Below, in pieces: positions 9,743 to 18,628 of a stretch of DNA of 64,000 nt (the first letter of the stretch is position 1; every line of letters begins with the position of its first letter). Both the position numbers and the translations under genes were made by a program. This stretch comes from CBDCWT01 sp965223305 (GTDB lineage Bacteria > Planctomycetota > Planctomycetia > Pirellulales > Pirellulaceae), in NCBI GenBank assembly GCA_965223305.1, contig CBDCWT010000046.1, forward strand, positions 137,376 to 201,375, in the 5' to 3' direction. The notes beneath the pieces were generated by a model, which searched no databases, was not told the origin of the DNA, and saw only the letters and a program-made list of their open reading frames with translations.

Positions 9743-10504
9743 ATGGAAAATCAACTGAAAGAGGTCGGCTACGTTGTTTTCGAGCAGCTGATGGACCAGC
9801 GGCAGCTGGGCGCCCTGCGGCAGCGTGTCGAAGAGCTGTTTCAGCTGGAGGGTGAACGAGCGGGTGCGGAGTTCAAGCAGGAACCCGGGTCTCGACGCTT
9901 GGCAAACCTGGCCAACAAGGGCGATCTCTTTCAGCAGGTTGCTTTGAACCAGAAAGTGCTGGAGTGCGTGACGACGGTCGTGGGCCGGGAGTTCAAGCTG
10001 AGTAGTATCAACGCGCGCTCGGTGAATCCTCAGTCACTTACGCCTCAGCCTTTACATTGTGACATGGGTGCATTACCCGACGACAGGGGATATTGGGTAT
10101 GCAATGCGGTATGGATGCTGGATGACTTTACGGTGGACAATGGCGCGCTGCGGGTCGTGCCGGGCTCGCATCAATGGGGAAGGCTCCCGCAGGATGAAAT
10201 GCTGGACCCTCTGGTGCCCCATCCCGGTGAGGTGCTGGTGACTGGCGGCGCCGGTACGGTCGTCGTTCTGAACGCGCATCTTTGGCACGGCGGCTCGGCG
10301 AACCGCACCGACCGACCGCGCACCGCGGTACATGCCTTTTACTGCCGCCGCGACAAACCTCAGCAGCAGTATCAAAAGCAGCTGCTGGACGACCAGGTCT
10401 TGGCGGGGTTGACACCGCAGCTGAGACATCTGCTGGCGATCGACGATCCGCTGAACGACGAGCTCAGCACGGCTGACGGTCCCCGCAGCGGGTTCTTGAA
10501 GTAG
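9743..10504 (+). CDS. Phytanoyl-CoA dioxygenase (PhyH)-family Fe(II)/2-oxoglutarate oxygenase
   Basis: A 253-aa protein starting at MENQLKEVGYVVFEQL, the usual opening of PhyH proteins (GYVVFEQLMD). A start 9 codons upstream is possible but adds nothing family-like. The iron-binding HxD is visible as QPLHCDMG (H105, D107). The distal histidine lies in NAHLWHGGSANRTDRPR (H179/H182), followed by the Arg that holds 2-oxoglutarate. The double-stranded beta-helix core also contains LRVVPGSHQWG, typical of the family. Members hydroxylate diverse small molecules in bacteria, so the substrate is open. It follows the HpcH/HpaI aldolase at 19 bp and is probably co-transcribed with it; a shared degradation pathway is an inference. 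Confidence 0.9.
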   Translation: MENQLKEVGYVVFEQLMDQRQLGALRQRVEELFQLEGERAGAEFKQEPGSRRLANLANKGDLFQQVALNQKVLECVTTVVGREFKLSSINARSVNPQSLTPQPLHCDMGALPDDRGYWVCNAVWMLDDFTVDNGALRVVPGSHQWGRLPQDEMLDPLVPHPGEVLVTGGAGTVVVLNAHLWHGGSANRTDRPRTAVHAFYCRRDKPQQQYQKQLLDDQVLAGLTPQLRHLLAIDDPLNDELSTADGPRSGFLK

Positions 10505-10613
10505 TGGGCCGGGCTGGCGGAGATTGCCCGCATTGAGGGGTCATCTCAATCGGGTCTGCTTGCGATTCCGCCCACGCCGCGTTACGATTGATCAGATGCA
10601 GGGGCTTGGTCTT

Positions 10614-12005
10614 ATGGGGAATCTCCCGATGCTTTCTGCCTGCCGAGTTTCTGTCGCTATCGGTCTGTCTCTGCTCTTACTCGTCTGTTCTCCCGCGTTC
10701 CTCTTTGCTCAACGCGAAGGCAGGCCGCTGTCATCAGCTGGACAGGCGGTGGAGAACGAACATCGCTTCATTCTCAAGGCGCTTAGCAATGACGGTGAAT
10801 GGTCTTATGTCGAGGAGCCGCTGGGCGAAGTGCTTTCGTCGTTTGCCGAGCAACTGGGGATCAACCTCTACGTCGACACACCTGCGCTAGAAGACTTCGG
10901 GATCGGCGAAGACACACCGGTTACGATCCAGCTGAGCGGGATTTCCAACCGCTCTTTCCTCAGCTTGATGCTGCGTGACCTTGATCTCGCTTGGACGCTC
11001 CGCGACGGGTTGCTCTGGATCACGACCACCGAGGAGGGTGAATCGCAGCTGATTACCCGTGCCTATCCGGTTGGTGATCTGATCCAGGTGGCTCCAGTTC
11101 AAGCCGTGGACGATCCATTCGGGGATTTGGGCGGTACGTTTGGTGGATTTGGCGAAGGCGGTTCCGGCGGGAGGCAGAAGTCCGCCGCCTCGGACTACGA
11201 TTCACTCATCGGGCTGATCACAGCGACGGTGGAACCGGACTCATGGGATACGATCGGCGGACCCGGCTCCATCGTCGGCATCTCCGGCGCGCTGGTGATT
11301 TCTCAAACAAGAGAGGTGCACGATCTCGTCGACGGCATACTCGCAGGTGCTCGTTCGATCCGCGAGCGGCTCACAGACAATTCTACTGTGATACCCCCTC
11401 CGGTTTCCTTAGGTGGCGCCGACTCGAAACTAATGGCTCGACTAGGGAAGAAGGCCGCAATGGAATATGAAGACGAAGCCCTCAGCGACGTGCTAGAGGT
11501 GATTTCGCGAAAGCATGACATTCCTGTCGTGATCGACACGTCGGCTCTGGAAGATTTTGGGATCGGGACCGACACGCCGGTTTCCATTCGAATCCGCGGC
11601 CTGCCATTGGTATCTGCGCTGCGTACGATGTTGCACGAACTTGACCTCACCTACGTCATGCGCGATGAAGTACTCATGATCACGACGATGGAAGAGGCCG
11701 AGAGCTTGCTGCAATTGCGCCTTTATCCGGTTGGAGATCTTGTGCTTCCGGCTGACAGGGAACGCGGGGAGTCGGGTTGTGAACGTGGCGATTGCGACTT
11801 TAATCCCCTGATCAATGCGATCCGGTGCAGCGTGGAACCCGACAGCTGGGACAACATCGGGGGGCCCGGCGCCATTGCACCTCTCAGCCAACCACCAGTT
11901 CTTACGATCTCTCAGACCGAGGAGGTCCACGAGCAAGTCATGCACTTGCTGACCGAACTGCGCCGGGTTAAGAAGCTGCAGTCAGCCGGAGAGTCAACAC
12001 AATAA
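10614..12005 (+). CDS. Exported protein with two STN-like repeats
   Basis: About 463 aa from the ATG at 10614; in-frame ATGs at 10596 and 10629 are alternatives. The N-terminus is a signal peptide (SVAIGLSLLLLVCSPAFLFAQ). The mature part has two homologous units. Unit 1 contains LGEVLSSFAEQLGINLYVDT, ALEDFGIGEDTPVTIQL, LMLRDLDLAWTLRDGLLWIT and YPVGDL. Unit 2 contains LSDVLEVISRKHDIPVVIDT, ALEDFGIGTDTPVSIRI, MLHELDLTYVMRDEVLMIT and YPVGDL. Each unit ends with a stretch containing EPDSWD.IGGPG. The pattern resembles the STN (secretin/TonB N-terminal) fold seen repeatedly in planctomycete proteins, but no secretin pore domain follows. A GspE/PilB-type ATPase gene lies downstream beyond a mobile repeat; a functional link is only suggested. 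Likely periplasmic, role unknown. Confidence 0.85.
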   Translation: MGNLPMLSACRVSVAIGLSLLLLVCSPAFLFAQREGRPLSSAGQAVENEHRFILKALSNDGEWSYVEEPLGEVLSSFAEQLGINLYVDTPALEDFGIGEDTPVTIQLSGISNRSFLSLMLRDLDLAWTLRDGLLWITTTEEGESQLITRAYPVGDLIQVAPVQAVDDPFGDLGGTFGGFGEGGSGGRQKSAASDYDSLIGLITATVEPDSWDTIGGPGSIVGISGALVISQTREVHDLVDGILAGARSIRERLTDNSTVIPPPVSLGGADSKLMARLGKKAAMEYEDEALSDVLEVISRKHDIPVVIDTSALEDFGIGTDTPVSIRIRGLPLVSALRTMLHELDLTYVMRDEVLMITTMEEAESLLQLRLYPVGDLVLPADRERGESGCERGDCDFNPLINAIRCSVEPDSWDNIGGPGAIAPLSQPPVLTISQTEEVHEQVMHLLTELRRVKKLQSAGESTQ

Positions 12006-12069
12006 CTCCAGCTGAACTAAATCAAGAAGTTTGATTGACTTAGCCGGTTTTGTAGAAACCGTGGGCTAA

Positions 12070-12243
12070 CCCGAATTATTCATGAGCGATCTGCTGCGAG
12101 GTCGTAAGTCCATCCGTGGCTTCGTCATGCTTCACAATTCTCCCTCGACGTATTGCTTCAATACACCTGCGGAAGAATTGCTCGCCTTCCTTGCCACGAA
12201 CGTACTTACAACCTCTCGCGACGATCTTCATGAATAATCCGGG
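12070..12243 (+). mobile_element. 174-bp hairpin MITE-like element, copy 1
   Basis: The core begins CCCGAATTATTCATGA and ends with its inverted counterpart TCATGAATAATCCGGG. The two halves pair along nearly the whole length, closing on the tip GTATTG-CTT-CAATAC at 12150-12164. It is flanked by a direct repeat CTAA at 12066-12069 and 12244-12247, which looks like a 4-bp target duplication. It has no ORF. It lies between the STN-repeat gene and the secretion ATPase gene. Three near-identical copies of equal length occur elsewhere in this window. Confidence 0.9.
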
Positions 12244-12289
12244 CTAATGCCCAGCGGCTGATCTCGCAGAATCACACCCGACCATTTTG

Positions 12290-13537
12290 ATGAGCACCGT
12301 AGCACACACAACCAAGCTGTGCAGCCGGCTTGCCGAACTTGATGCATCCCAGACCGCCTACGCGACACAGTTCATCGAACTCCTGTTGGACGGAGCGCAG
12401 GAGGTCGCAGCCAGCGACGTTCACCTGCAGCCTACTGCCGACGGGCTAGAGGTTCGCTGGCGGTTGGACGGTGTCTTGCAGAGTCTCGGGGTGTTTCCCC
12501 CGGGCGAGACGGCAGATGTAGTCGCCAGGCTTAAGGTGCTCGCCGAGTTGCTGACCTACCGTACTGATGTACCTCAGGAAGGTCGGCTGCGCGAGCGGCA
12601 CGGTGGCACGGAGGTGCGAGTCAGCACCTTTCCCACGCTGTACGGCGAGCGCGCGGTCGTGCGGCTGTTTGCCGCTGACGATCAGTTTCTTTTTCTAGGC
12701 GATCTGGGGTTGCCGGTCGACGAAGCGAACCAGTTGAATCAGCTGCTGATGGAAACCAGCGGTGCGATGATCGTCACCGGACCCGCCGGCAGCGGAAAGA
12801 CGACAACGGCCTACGCCTGTCTACGGGAACTGGTCCGCCGCCGCGAAGGTCGTCAGAGCATCGTTTCGCTTGAAGATCCCATCGAAGTGGCTGTCAAGGG
12901 CGTGGCGCAGTCTCAGGTGCACGCCGCGTCAGATTTCACACTCGCCAGCGGGCTGAAGTCCCTGCTTAGACAGGACCCCGAGGTGATCTTGGTTGGCGAA
13001 ATCCGTGACCGAGAGACCGCGGAAGGGGTATTTCAAGCGTCTTTGACCGGTCACTTAGTCGTTACCACTTTCCATGCGGGCAGCACAACCGAAGCGATTA
13101 GCCGTTTGGGCGACATGCAAATTGAACCCTACCAACTGCGGAGTGGGATCTTGGCGATCCTGAGCCAACGATTGGTGCGGAGGCTGTGTCGGTGTGCTCG
13201 CGAGGTAGCCGACGATGACGGTAAACTCGGCCTTCCCACGACCCATGCCAAGGAAGCTGTCGGTTGCGAGGCCTGCTTCGATACGGGCTATGTAGGCCGC
13301 TTCGTGCTCGCCGAGTTGTTGGCGCCGGCCGCGAACCAGCTGGGCCGTGAAATCTTGTCGCTGGCCGACGCATCCCATTTGGAGCGACTAGCTGTCGAAG
13401 CCGGAATGACTACGATTTGGAGACGGGGTTGTGAGGCCGTCGAGCAGGGGTGGACGAGCCCGGCGGAGATTCGCCGTGTGCTGGGCTTCGTCGAGCGCCG
13501 CCGCGAGTCGTCGCCTCCAGATCGCAGCCGGTCGTGA
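12290..13537 (+). CDS. GspE/PilB-type secretion or pilus assembly ATPase
   Basis: A 415-aa hexameric secretion-type ATPase that would power type II secretion or type IV pilus assembly from the cytoplasmic face of the membrane. The ATG at 12290 is preferred over a TTG one codon upstream. Visible: N2-domain motif SDVHLQP...EVRWRLDGVL, arginine-finger region YRTDVPQEGRL and VRVSTFPTLYGERAVVRL, Walker A GPAGSGKTT (K170), Asp box SLEDPIE, Walker B PEVILVGEIRDRETAE, and the His box TGHLVVTTFHAGS. A zinc site is seen as CRCAREV...CEACFDTG. It lacks the N1 domain of full GspE/PilB proteins, hence the short length. No gspD, F or G genes are adjacent. rsmG follows after 36 bp. Confidence 0.92.
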   Translation: MSTVAHTTKLCSRLAELDASQTAYATQFIELLLDGAQEVAASDVHLQPTADGLEVRWRLDGVLQSLGVFPPGETADVVARLKVLAELLTYRTDVPQEGRLRERHGGTEVRVSTFPTLYGERAVVRLFAADDQFLFLGDLGLPVDEANQLNQLLMETSGAMIVTGPAGSGKTTTAYACLRELVRRREGRQSIVSLEDPIEVAVKGVAQSQVHAASDFTLASGLKSLLRQDPEVILVGEIRDRETAEGVFQASLTGHLVVTTFHAGSTTEAISRLGDMQIEPYQLRSGILAILSQRLVRRLCRCAREVADDDGKLGLPTTHAKEAVGCEACFDTGYVGRFVLAELLAPAANQLGREILSLADASHLERLAVEAGMTTIWRRGCEAVEQGWTSPAEIRRVLGFVERRRESSPPDRSRS

Positions 13538-13573
13538 CCAAAGGTAACCGCAAGCGTTGATTGGTGGTTTGTA

Positions 13574-14215
13574 ATGGATCGTTCTCTAAGTTCGGTACTG
13601 GCACGGCATGAAATCGAATTGAGCGAAGAGACGGTCACTAATTTGCAGGACTACTGCCAGCTGCTTTGGGAGTGGAATGAGAAGCTGAACTTGACCAGGC
13701 ACACCGACTATGAGCGGTTTGTGACCCGAGATGTTGCGGATTGCCTGCAGCTGTCGCAGCTGATTGATGGCGGTGAGTCGGTACTGGACGTGGGAAGTGG
13801 GGGCGGCGTTCCGGGAGTCGTGCTCGCTATCCTCCGCCCAGAATTGAATGTGACGCTCTGCGAGTCTGTACAGAAAAAGGCGGCAGCGCTCCGCGACATA
13901 GTGGGCCGACTTTCCCTTACCGCGACCTTGAAGGCTCAGCGTGCCGAGGACTGCCTGCAGGATGGCGCTTATGACACGCTTGCCGCCCGGGCCGTGGGCC
14001 CACTCTGGAAGATGCTGAAGTGGTTCGAACCTCATTGGGATGCCATCGGGCGCCTGCTGGCGATCAAAGGTCCCCGCTGGGTCGACGAGCGAGGTGAGGC
14101 GAGGCACCGCGGCTTGTTGAGGGGGCTGGAGCTACGCAAAGCGGCGACTTATCCGCTGATCGGCACCGATTCTGAGAGCGTGATTCTGCAAATTCGGGCA
14201 CCGCGTAGCTGCTGA
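13574..14215 (+). CDS. rsmG: 16S rRNA (guanine-527-N7)-methyltransferase RsmG
   Basis: A 213-aa cytoplasmic methyltransferase that uses S-adenosylmethionine to methylate N7 of G527 in 16S rRNA. The family signature is seen: LLWEWNEKLNLTRH near the N-terminus, the SAM-binding loop VLDVGSGGGVPGVVLAI, the adenosine-binding acid region CESVQKKAAALRDI, and the later TLAARAVGPLWKML, where the usual ARAVA block sits. The length matches the family (about 207-240 aa). It follows the secretion ATPase after 36 bp. In many bacteria the gene is next to gidA or parAB; that is not the case here. Confidence in function is high. Confidence 0.95.
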   Translation: MDRSLSSVLARHEIELSEETVTNLQDYCQLLWEWNEKLNLTRHTDYERFVTRDVADCLQLSQLIDGGESVLDVGSGGGVPGVVLAILRPELNVTLCESVQKKAAALRDIVGRLSLTATLKAQRAEDCLQDGAYDTLAARAVGPLWKMLKWFEPHWDAIGRLLAIKGPRWVDERGEARHRGLLRGLELRKAATYPLIGTDSESVILQIRAPRSC

Positions 14216-14479
14216 CTGCCCACCATCTGCATCCCTTTGGCACTTCAACCGATCCCCCCACTGGCTTACAATGGCTCGTTTGTCGTCAGCCCGTAGTCGC
14301 CAGAGTCTAATATCTCGACATGCAAATAGTACGATCGTGGCCCCGCCGCGAAGACGCCGGAAAAGGCTGGCAAAGCCGCCATCAGGCCATTTCGTTGCTG
14401 GCAGGTGCGGGTCCTGCAACAAGCTCCTCTCCTCCGAACCTTGTCGGCCCAATGGTGGCCCGGTTTTCAGTTTGAGTTA

Positions 14480-15391
14480 ATGAGTACGTACTCTCTCACG
14501 CACCTTAAACAGCTGGAAGCTGAGAGCATCCACATCATCCGTGAAGTCGCGGCGGAGTTCCACAATCCCGTCATGCTGTACTCGATCGGCAAGGACTCGT
14601 CGGTGATGGTCCAGCTGGCGTTGAAGGCCTTTTATCCTGCCCAGCCTCCTTTTCCGCTGCTGCACGTCGACACGACTTGGAAGTTCCGTGAAATGATCGA
14701 ATTTCGTGAGAACTATGCGAAGCAGGAGTTAGGTCTGGAGGTACTGACGTACATCAACCAAGAGGGGCGGCGCGAGGCGATCGATCCGTTTGAGGACAGC
14801 GAGAAGCACACCGAATTGATGAAGACCGACGCGCTCAAACAGGCCTTGGACGAATACCAATTCGACGCCGCATTCGGCGGTGCCCGCCGCGATGAAGAAA
14901 AGTCACGGGCCAAGGAACGCGTGTTTTCGTTTCGGAACAAACAGCATCGTTGGGACCCCAAGAACCAGAGACCCGAGCTATGGAATCTCTACAACGCGCG
15001 GGTCAATCGAGGTGAGAGCATTCGCGTCTTCCCGTTGTCCAATTGGACTGAGCTCGATGTGTGGCAGTACATCCATTTGGAGCAAATACCGATCGTACCG
15101 CTTTACTTTGCCAAGGAACGTCCCGTCGTCGACCGAGGCGGCCAGTTGATTCTGGTCGACGACGAGCGACTGAAGTTGGCACCTGGCGAGGAGCCGCGGA
15201 GTTGTTCGGTCCGCTTCCGCACGCTTGGTTGTTATCCATTGACCGGAGCTGTCGAATCGCATGCGACGACGTTGCCCGAGATCATCCAAGAAATGCTGCT
15301 GACCAAGACATCCGAACGTCAAGGGCGGGTGATCGACCAGGATGAGGGAGGTGCGGGCATGGAGGAGAAGAAGAAGCGGGGCTATTTCTAG
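14480..15391 (+). CDS. cysD: Sulfate adenylyltransferase subunit 2 (CysD)
   Basis: A 303-aa catalytic subunit of ATP sulfurylase, which makes adenosine 5'-phosphosulfate from ATP and sulfate together with the GTPase CysN. The start MSTYSLTHLKQLEAESIHII matches the family start; upstream in-frame codons are non-homologous. Visible are the PP-loop region PVMLYSIGKDSSVM, HVDTTWKFREMIEFRE, the AFGGARRDEEKSRAKERVFSF block (written here in part), and LFPLSNWTELDVWQYIHLE with the variant start VFPL. The C-terminus ends KKRGYF, as usual. CysNC follows 272 bp downstream, separated by a hairpin repeat. The pair serves assimilatory sulfate activation or sulfation chemistry. Confidence 0.97.
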   Translation: MSTYSLTHLKQLEAESIHIIREVAAEFHNPVMLYSIGKDSSVMVQLALKAFYPAQPPFPLLHVDTTWKFREMIEFRENYAKQELGLEVLTYINQEGRREAIDPFEDSEKHTELMKTDALKQALDEYQFDAAFGGARRDEEKSRAKERVFSFRNKQHRWDPKNQRPELWNLYNARVNRGESIRVFPLSNWTELDVWQYIHLEQIPIVPLYFAKERPVVDRGGQLILVDDERLKLAPGEEPRSCSVRFRTLGCYPLTGAVESHATTLPEIIQEMLLTKTSERQGRVIDQDEGGAGMEEKKKRGYF

Positions 15392-15405
15392 CCGGGCACC
15401 TGGTC

Positions 15406-15479
15406 GGAACCCGAAGCGTAAGCGAGGGAATAACTTGCGTCGGTACACCAACTCCCCCTCGCTGACGCTTCGGGTTCCG
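15406..15479. repeat. GGAACCCGAAGCG hairpin repeat
   Basis: Inverted repeat of about 74 bp. The left arm starts GGAACCCGAAGCGTAAGCG and the right arm is its complement ending in GGGTTCC, with the middle ACTTGCGTCGGTACACC. It lies between cysD and cysNC. The same unit recurs at 31572, 31704 and 40129. It may act as an attenuating hairpin inside the operon, but this is inference. Confidence 0.8.
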
Positions 15480-15663
15480 AAAAACACAACGAATTCGTCA
15501 TCCTGTGCCCGCCAGACTCCGGACTTCAAAACTGACTTTGGGTTGTGAATACCATCTGGCCGAACGCGTGAATCGACGTCAGGGCTGGAACATGGCGAAC
15601 GAGGCAGGTTGCCGTCGCAGAGATGCGGGCACGCCTGGACGAATAGCTGAGTGAGAGCACAGT

Positions 15664-17601
15664 ATGTCCCATCGATCGGATTTGATCGCGACTGACATTG
15701 ATGCTTACCTGGAGCAGCACGAGCAAAAGGAGCTGCTGCGTTTCATCACGTGCGGTAGCGTCGACGACGGTAAGAGCACGCTGATCGGTCGTCTGTTGTA
15801 CGACTCGAAGATGATCTACGAAGATCAGCTGGCAGCTCTGGAGCGGGACTCTGCGATTCACGGCACTACCGACGGGAGCTTTGACCCCGCGCTACTGACC
15901 GATGGTCTGCGGGCCGAGCGTGAACAAGGCATCACCATCGATGTGGCCTACCGCTATTTTTCGACCGCCAAGCGCAAGTTCATCATTGCCGACACACCTG
16001 GCCATGAACAGTACACGCGGAATATGGCCACTGGAGCATCCACGGCCGACTTGGCAATTATCTTGATCGATGCTCGCTACGGTGTACTGCCCCAAACCAA
16101 GCGGCACAGCTTCATCGTCTCGTTGCTAGGGATAAAGCACGTCATGGTGGCCGTCAACAAGATGGACTTGGTGGACTACGAGCAGCAGGTATTCGAACAG
16201 ATCGTTGCCGACTACAAGGGATTTGCCGACCGCTTGGATCCCACCGACCTGCACTTCATACCGATCGCCGCTTTGCACGGGGACAACGTTGTCGAATCCA
16301 GCGAGCGCATGCCTTGGTATCAAGGCACGACGCTAATGAACTTCCTGGAGTCTGTTTATATCGGTTCCGATCGAAACCTGCGGGACTTTCGTCTGCCGGT
16401 ACAGCTTGTGAACCGACCCAATCTGGACTTCCGCGGGTTCTGCGGGACGATCGCGTCAGGGATCATTCGCAAGGGTGACGAGATCATGGTGCTGCCGTCA
16501 CGGAAGACGAGCCGCGTCCGGTCCCTTGTCACATTCGAGGGGGAACAGGAAGAAGCGTTTTCTCCGCAGTCCGTGACGGTGACTCTGACGGACGAGATCG
16601 ACTGCAGCCGCGGGGATACGATCGTCCGGCCCGGCAACGTGCCTCGGATGGAACATAAGATCGAAGCGATGGTTGTCTGGATGGCCGAACAGCCGATGGT
16701 ACCCGGCAAAGCGTACATATTTAAGCACGCTACCAAGAACGTCACAGGAACGATCAGCACGCTGCGGTACCAGATCGATGTCAACACACTGCACCGCCAG
16801 GATGCTCCCACGTTGGAGCTGAACGAAATTGGACGTTGTGCTGTAGAGTTGAATGAACCCATCTGCTACGACAGCTACCGCCGCAATCGTTCGACCGGCG
16901 CGCTGATCATCATCGACCGTATTACAAACGTCACGGTCGCCGCGGCCATGATTCTCGACCGCCGCACCGGTGAGGATCGTCACGATCACTGGGACGAGGC
17001 ACCCAGTAGTAAAGGACTGCACGGCGAAATCAGCAACGTCAATCCGGATGAGCGTCAGGCCCGGTTCGGGCAGCGCCCCGTCACGATCTTGCTGACCGGG
17101 TTGACCGGCTCAGGAAAAACGACGTTGGCCTATGCGCTCGAGCGACGGCTGTTCGACAACGGTCGCGCGAGTACCGTGCTTGACGGCCAAAACATGCGCC
17201 TGGGTTTGTGTAAGGACTTAGGGTTCAGCGGCGAGGACCGGAGCGAGAACCTCCGCAGAACTGCCGAAGTGGCTAAGTTGATGAACGACGCCGGCTTAGT
17301 CTGCCTCGCTGCTTTTGTGGCACCGGACGCCGAAGTAAGGTCGCGTTTTGCGGAGTTGGTCGGACAAGATCGTTTTCTGCTGGTCCATCTTTCGGCGCCG
17401 GTCGAGGTCTGCCGCGAGCGCGACTCCGCCGGCCGCTACCAGCTGGCTGACGAGGGCGAGATCGCCAACTTCCCAGGTGTTTCGGCGCCCTATGACCCGC
17501 CCACCGAAGTGGATCTCGAGGTGCGCACCCACGAGCTGCCCGTCGAATCATGTGTCGAGCAAGTCATCGGACTGCTCGAACAGCGGGGCATTATCTCGTA
17601 G
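15664..17601 (+). CDS. cysNC: Bifunctional sulfate adenylyltransferase subunit 1 / adenylylsulfate kinase-like (CysNC)
   Basis: A 645-aa fusion. Residues 1 to about 450 are the EF-Tu-like GTPase CysN, which drives APS synthesis with CysD: P-loop GSVDDGKSTLIGRLLYD, switch region EREQGITIDVAYRYF, DTPGHEQYTRNM, and NKMD. Residues from about 470 are APS-kinase-like: P-loop GLTGSGKT (K485), LGLCKDLGFSGEDR and NFPGVSAPYDPP. Odd points in the kinase half: the DGDN motif of CysC is DGQN here (Q509 for the second Asp), the usual FISPxRxxR is FVAPDAEVR, and the GLYKKAR loop is GRYQLAD (from G590). These changes touch conserved substrate and catalytic positions, so kinase activity or specificity may differ. 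It is downstream of cysD. Confidence 0.95.
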   Translation: MSHRSDLIATDIDAYLEQHEQKELLRFITCGSVDDGKSTLIGRLLYDSKMIYEDQLAALERDSAIHGTTDGSFDPALLTDGLRAEREQGITIDVAYRYFSTAKRKFIIADTPGHEQYTRNMATGASTADLAIILIDARYGVLPQTKRHSFIVSLLGIKHVMVAVNKMDLVDYEQQVFEQIVADYKGFADRLDPTDLHFIPIAALHGDNVVESSERMPWYQGTTLMNFLESVYIGSDRNLRDFRLPVQLVNRPNLDFRGFCGTIASGIIRKGDEIMVLPSRKTSRVRSLVTFEGEQEEAFSPQSVTVTLTDEIDCSRGDTIVRPGNVPRMEHKIEAMVVWMAEQPMVPGKAYIFKHATKNVTGTISTLRYQIDVNTLHRQDAPTLELNEIGRCAVELNEPICYDSYRRNRSTGALIIIDRITNVTVAAAMILDRRTGEDRHDHWDEAPSSKGLHGEISNVNPDERQARFGQRPVTILLTGLTGSGKTTLAYALERRLFDNGRASTVLDGQNMRLGLCKDLGFSGEDRSENLRRTAEVAKLMNDAGLVCLAAFVAPDAEVRSRFAELVGQDRFLLVHLSAPVEVCRERDSAGRYQLADEGEIANFPGVSAPYDPPTEVDLEVRTHELPVESCVEQVIGLLEQRGIIS

Positions 17602-17608
17602 CAGCCTG

Positions 17609-18628
17609 CTATCGAATGCTCGCCAAGATCTCTTTCGCTCGCTCCAGCTGGCGATCCATTTGTTCGTCCGTGAGCGGCTTGGAACTGCTGAAGCGCCGTC
17701 TGGCCGCGTGCTCTGGTAAGAACTCGTTAAGCACGATACATGCCCACTTGATCTGGTAGACCGGTAGCAGCTGTTCACAGCGGCTGCGGAAGCGATCGGC
17801 GTCGACCGCCAACTCGGCAAGAGATGCGACGGTCGTATCCCAATGCTGTAGAGGTATGGGAACTTCGATCTGGCAAAAGAAATCGCAGACGAGTTTCGCA
17901 GGGTCGTCCCAGCCCGCATATTCAAAATCGAGAAAGCGAACGTGGCCGTCTCTGGTCACCAGGGCATTGTGAAATCCGAAGTCGGAAGGCGAGACACACT
18001 GGTCGTGTTTTTCCAAAGGTGACTCGCTGTCGGAGCGATCGACCGTAGCGGATACACGTTGCCATATGGGGACTAGTTGCCGGGCGACAAAATCGGCCGC
18101 ACGCTGGGCCGTCTGATTCGTGGCGCCAATCTGTCTTAGTCGATCGACTCGCTGTTGTACGCACGTCAAATGTTCAGAGATCCGAAAACAGGCCTCCGCC
18201 GCTCTAGGCAGCTGAGCCGCTCGCGGCGAGTCGCCGTGGTGGTTCAGCTTCAGGATGAACTGCAGCGCCTGGTTCAAATAGCGGCTCACTTGGTCGATTG
18301 CCACCCGGCGGCCGTCAATCCATTCGTAGAGTGCGAGGTGCTCGGATCGGTTCACCGCGAGCGGCTGGGGAACCGAGTCGATACCGTGTTCCCAACAGAA
18401 CTGACAAAAGGCATATTCTGACTGCAGTCGGTCCCGGTCATCTCCGGAGTGGGTGTAGTACCACTTCAGAGCTGCTGGCCTGTGTGCAGCTACGCGAAAG
18501 ACGCGGCTGTTTCGCCCACTCGGCAGTTCACGGATGCGGTGTCCTCCTTCGCTGCCGGCGGCTTGAAGCAGTGCGTCGACGTGCGGGCGCAGTTCGGCGA
18601 AGTCGTCCTCAGCGTCGATCTGGTTCAC
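17609..18628 (-). CDS. APH-family small-molecule phosphotransferase
   Basis: A 339-aa protein of the aminoglycoside phosphotransferase/choline kinase fold (APH, PF01636 type). Seen: an N-lobe with SRVFRVAAHRPAALKWYY (the likely ATP-contacting Lys in ALKWYY), and a catalytic-loop variant SPSDFGFHNALV in place of HGDLHxxN. The metal motif FLDFEYAGWDDPAKLVCDF stands where IDFxxxxxGDP would be. This variant is common in members that phosphorylate sugars or sugar alcohols rather than antibiotics. It is the last gene of a three-gene minus operon: its ATG overlaps the stop of the HAD phosphatase by 4 bp. Together with that gene and the MDR dehydrogenase it suggests synthesis or salvage of a phosphorylated polyol or sugar. 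The substrate is unknown. Confidence 0.85.
   Translation of the reverse strand: MNQIDAEDDFAELRPHVDALLQAAGSEGGHRIRELPSGRNSRVFRVAAHRPAALKWYYTHSGDDRDRLQSEYAFCQFCWEHGIDSVPQPLAVNRSEHLALYEWIDGRRVAIDQVSRYLNQALQFILKLNHHGDSPRAAQLPRAAEACFRISEHLTCVQQRVDRLRQIGATNQTAQRAADFVARQLVPIWQRVSATVDRSDSESPLEKHDQCVSPSDFGFHNALVTRDGHVRFLDFEYAGWDDPAKLVCDFFCQIEVPIPLQHWDTTVASLAELAVDADRFRSRCEQLLPVYQIKWACIVLNEFLPEHAARRRFSSSKPLTDEQMDRQLERAKEILASIR

Noticed and set aside
14216..14479. Promoter TTGGCA/TACAAT before cysD
   Set aside because: The two boxes are about 24 bp apart, too far for a standard promoter.
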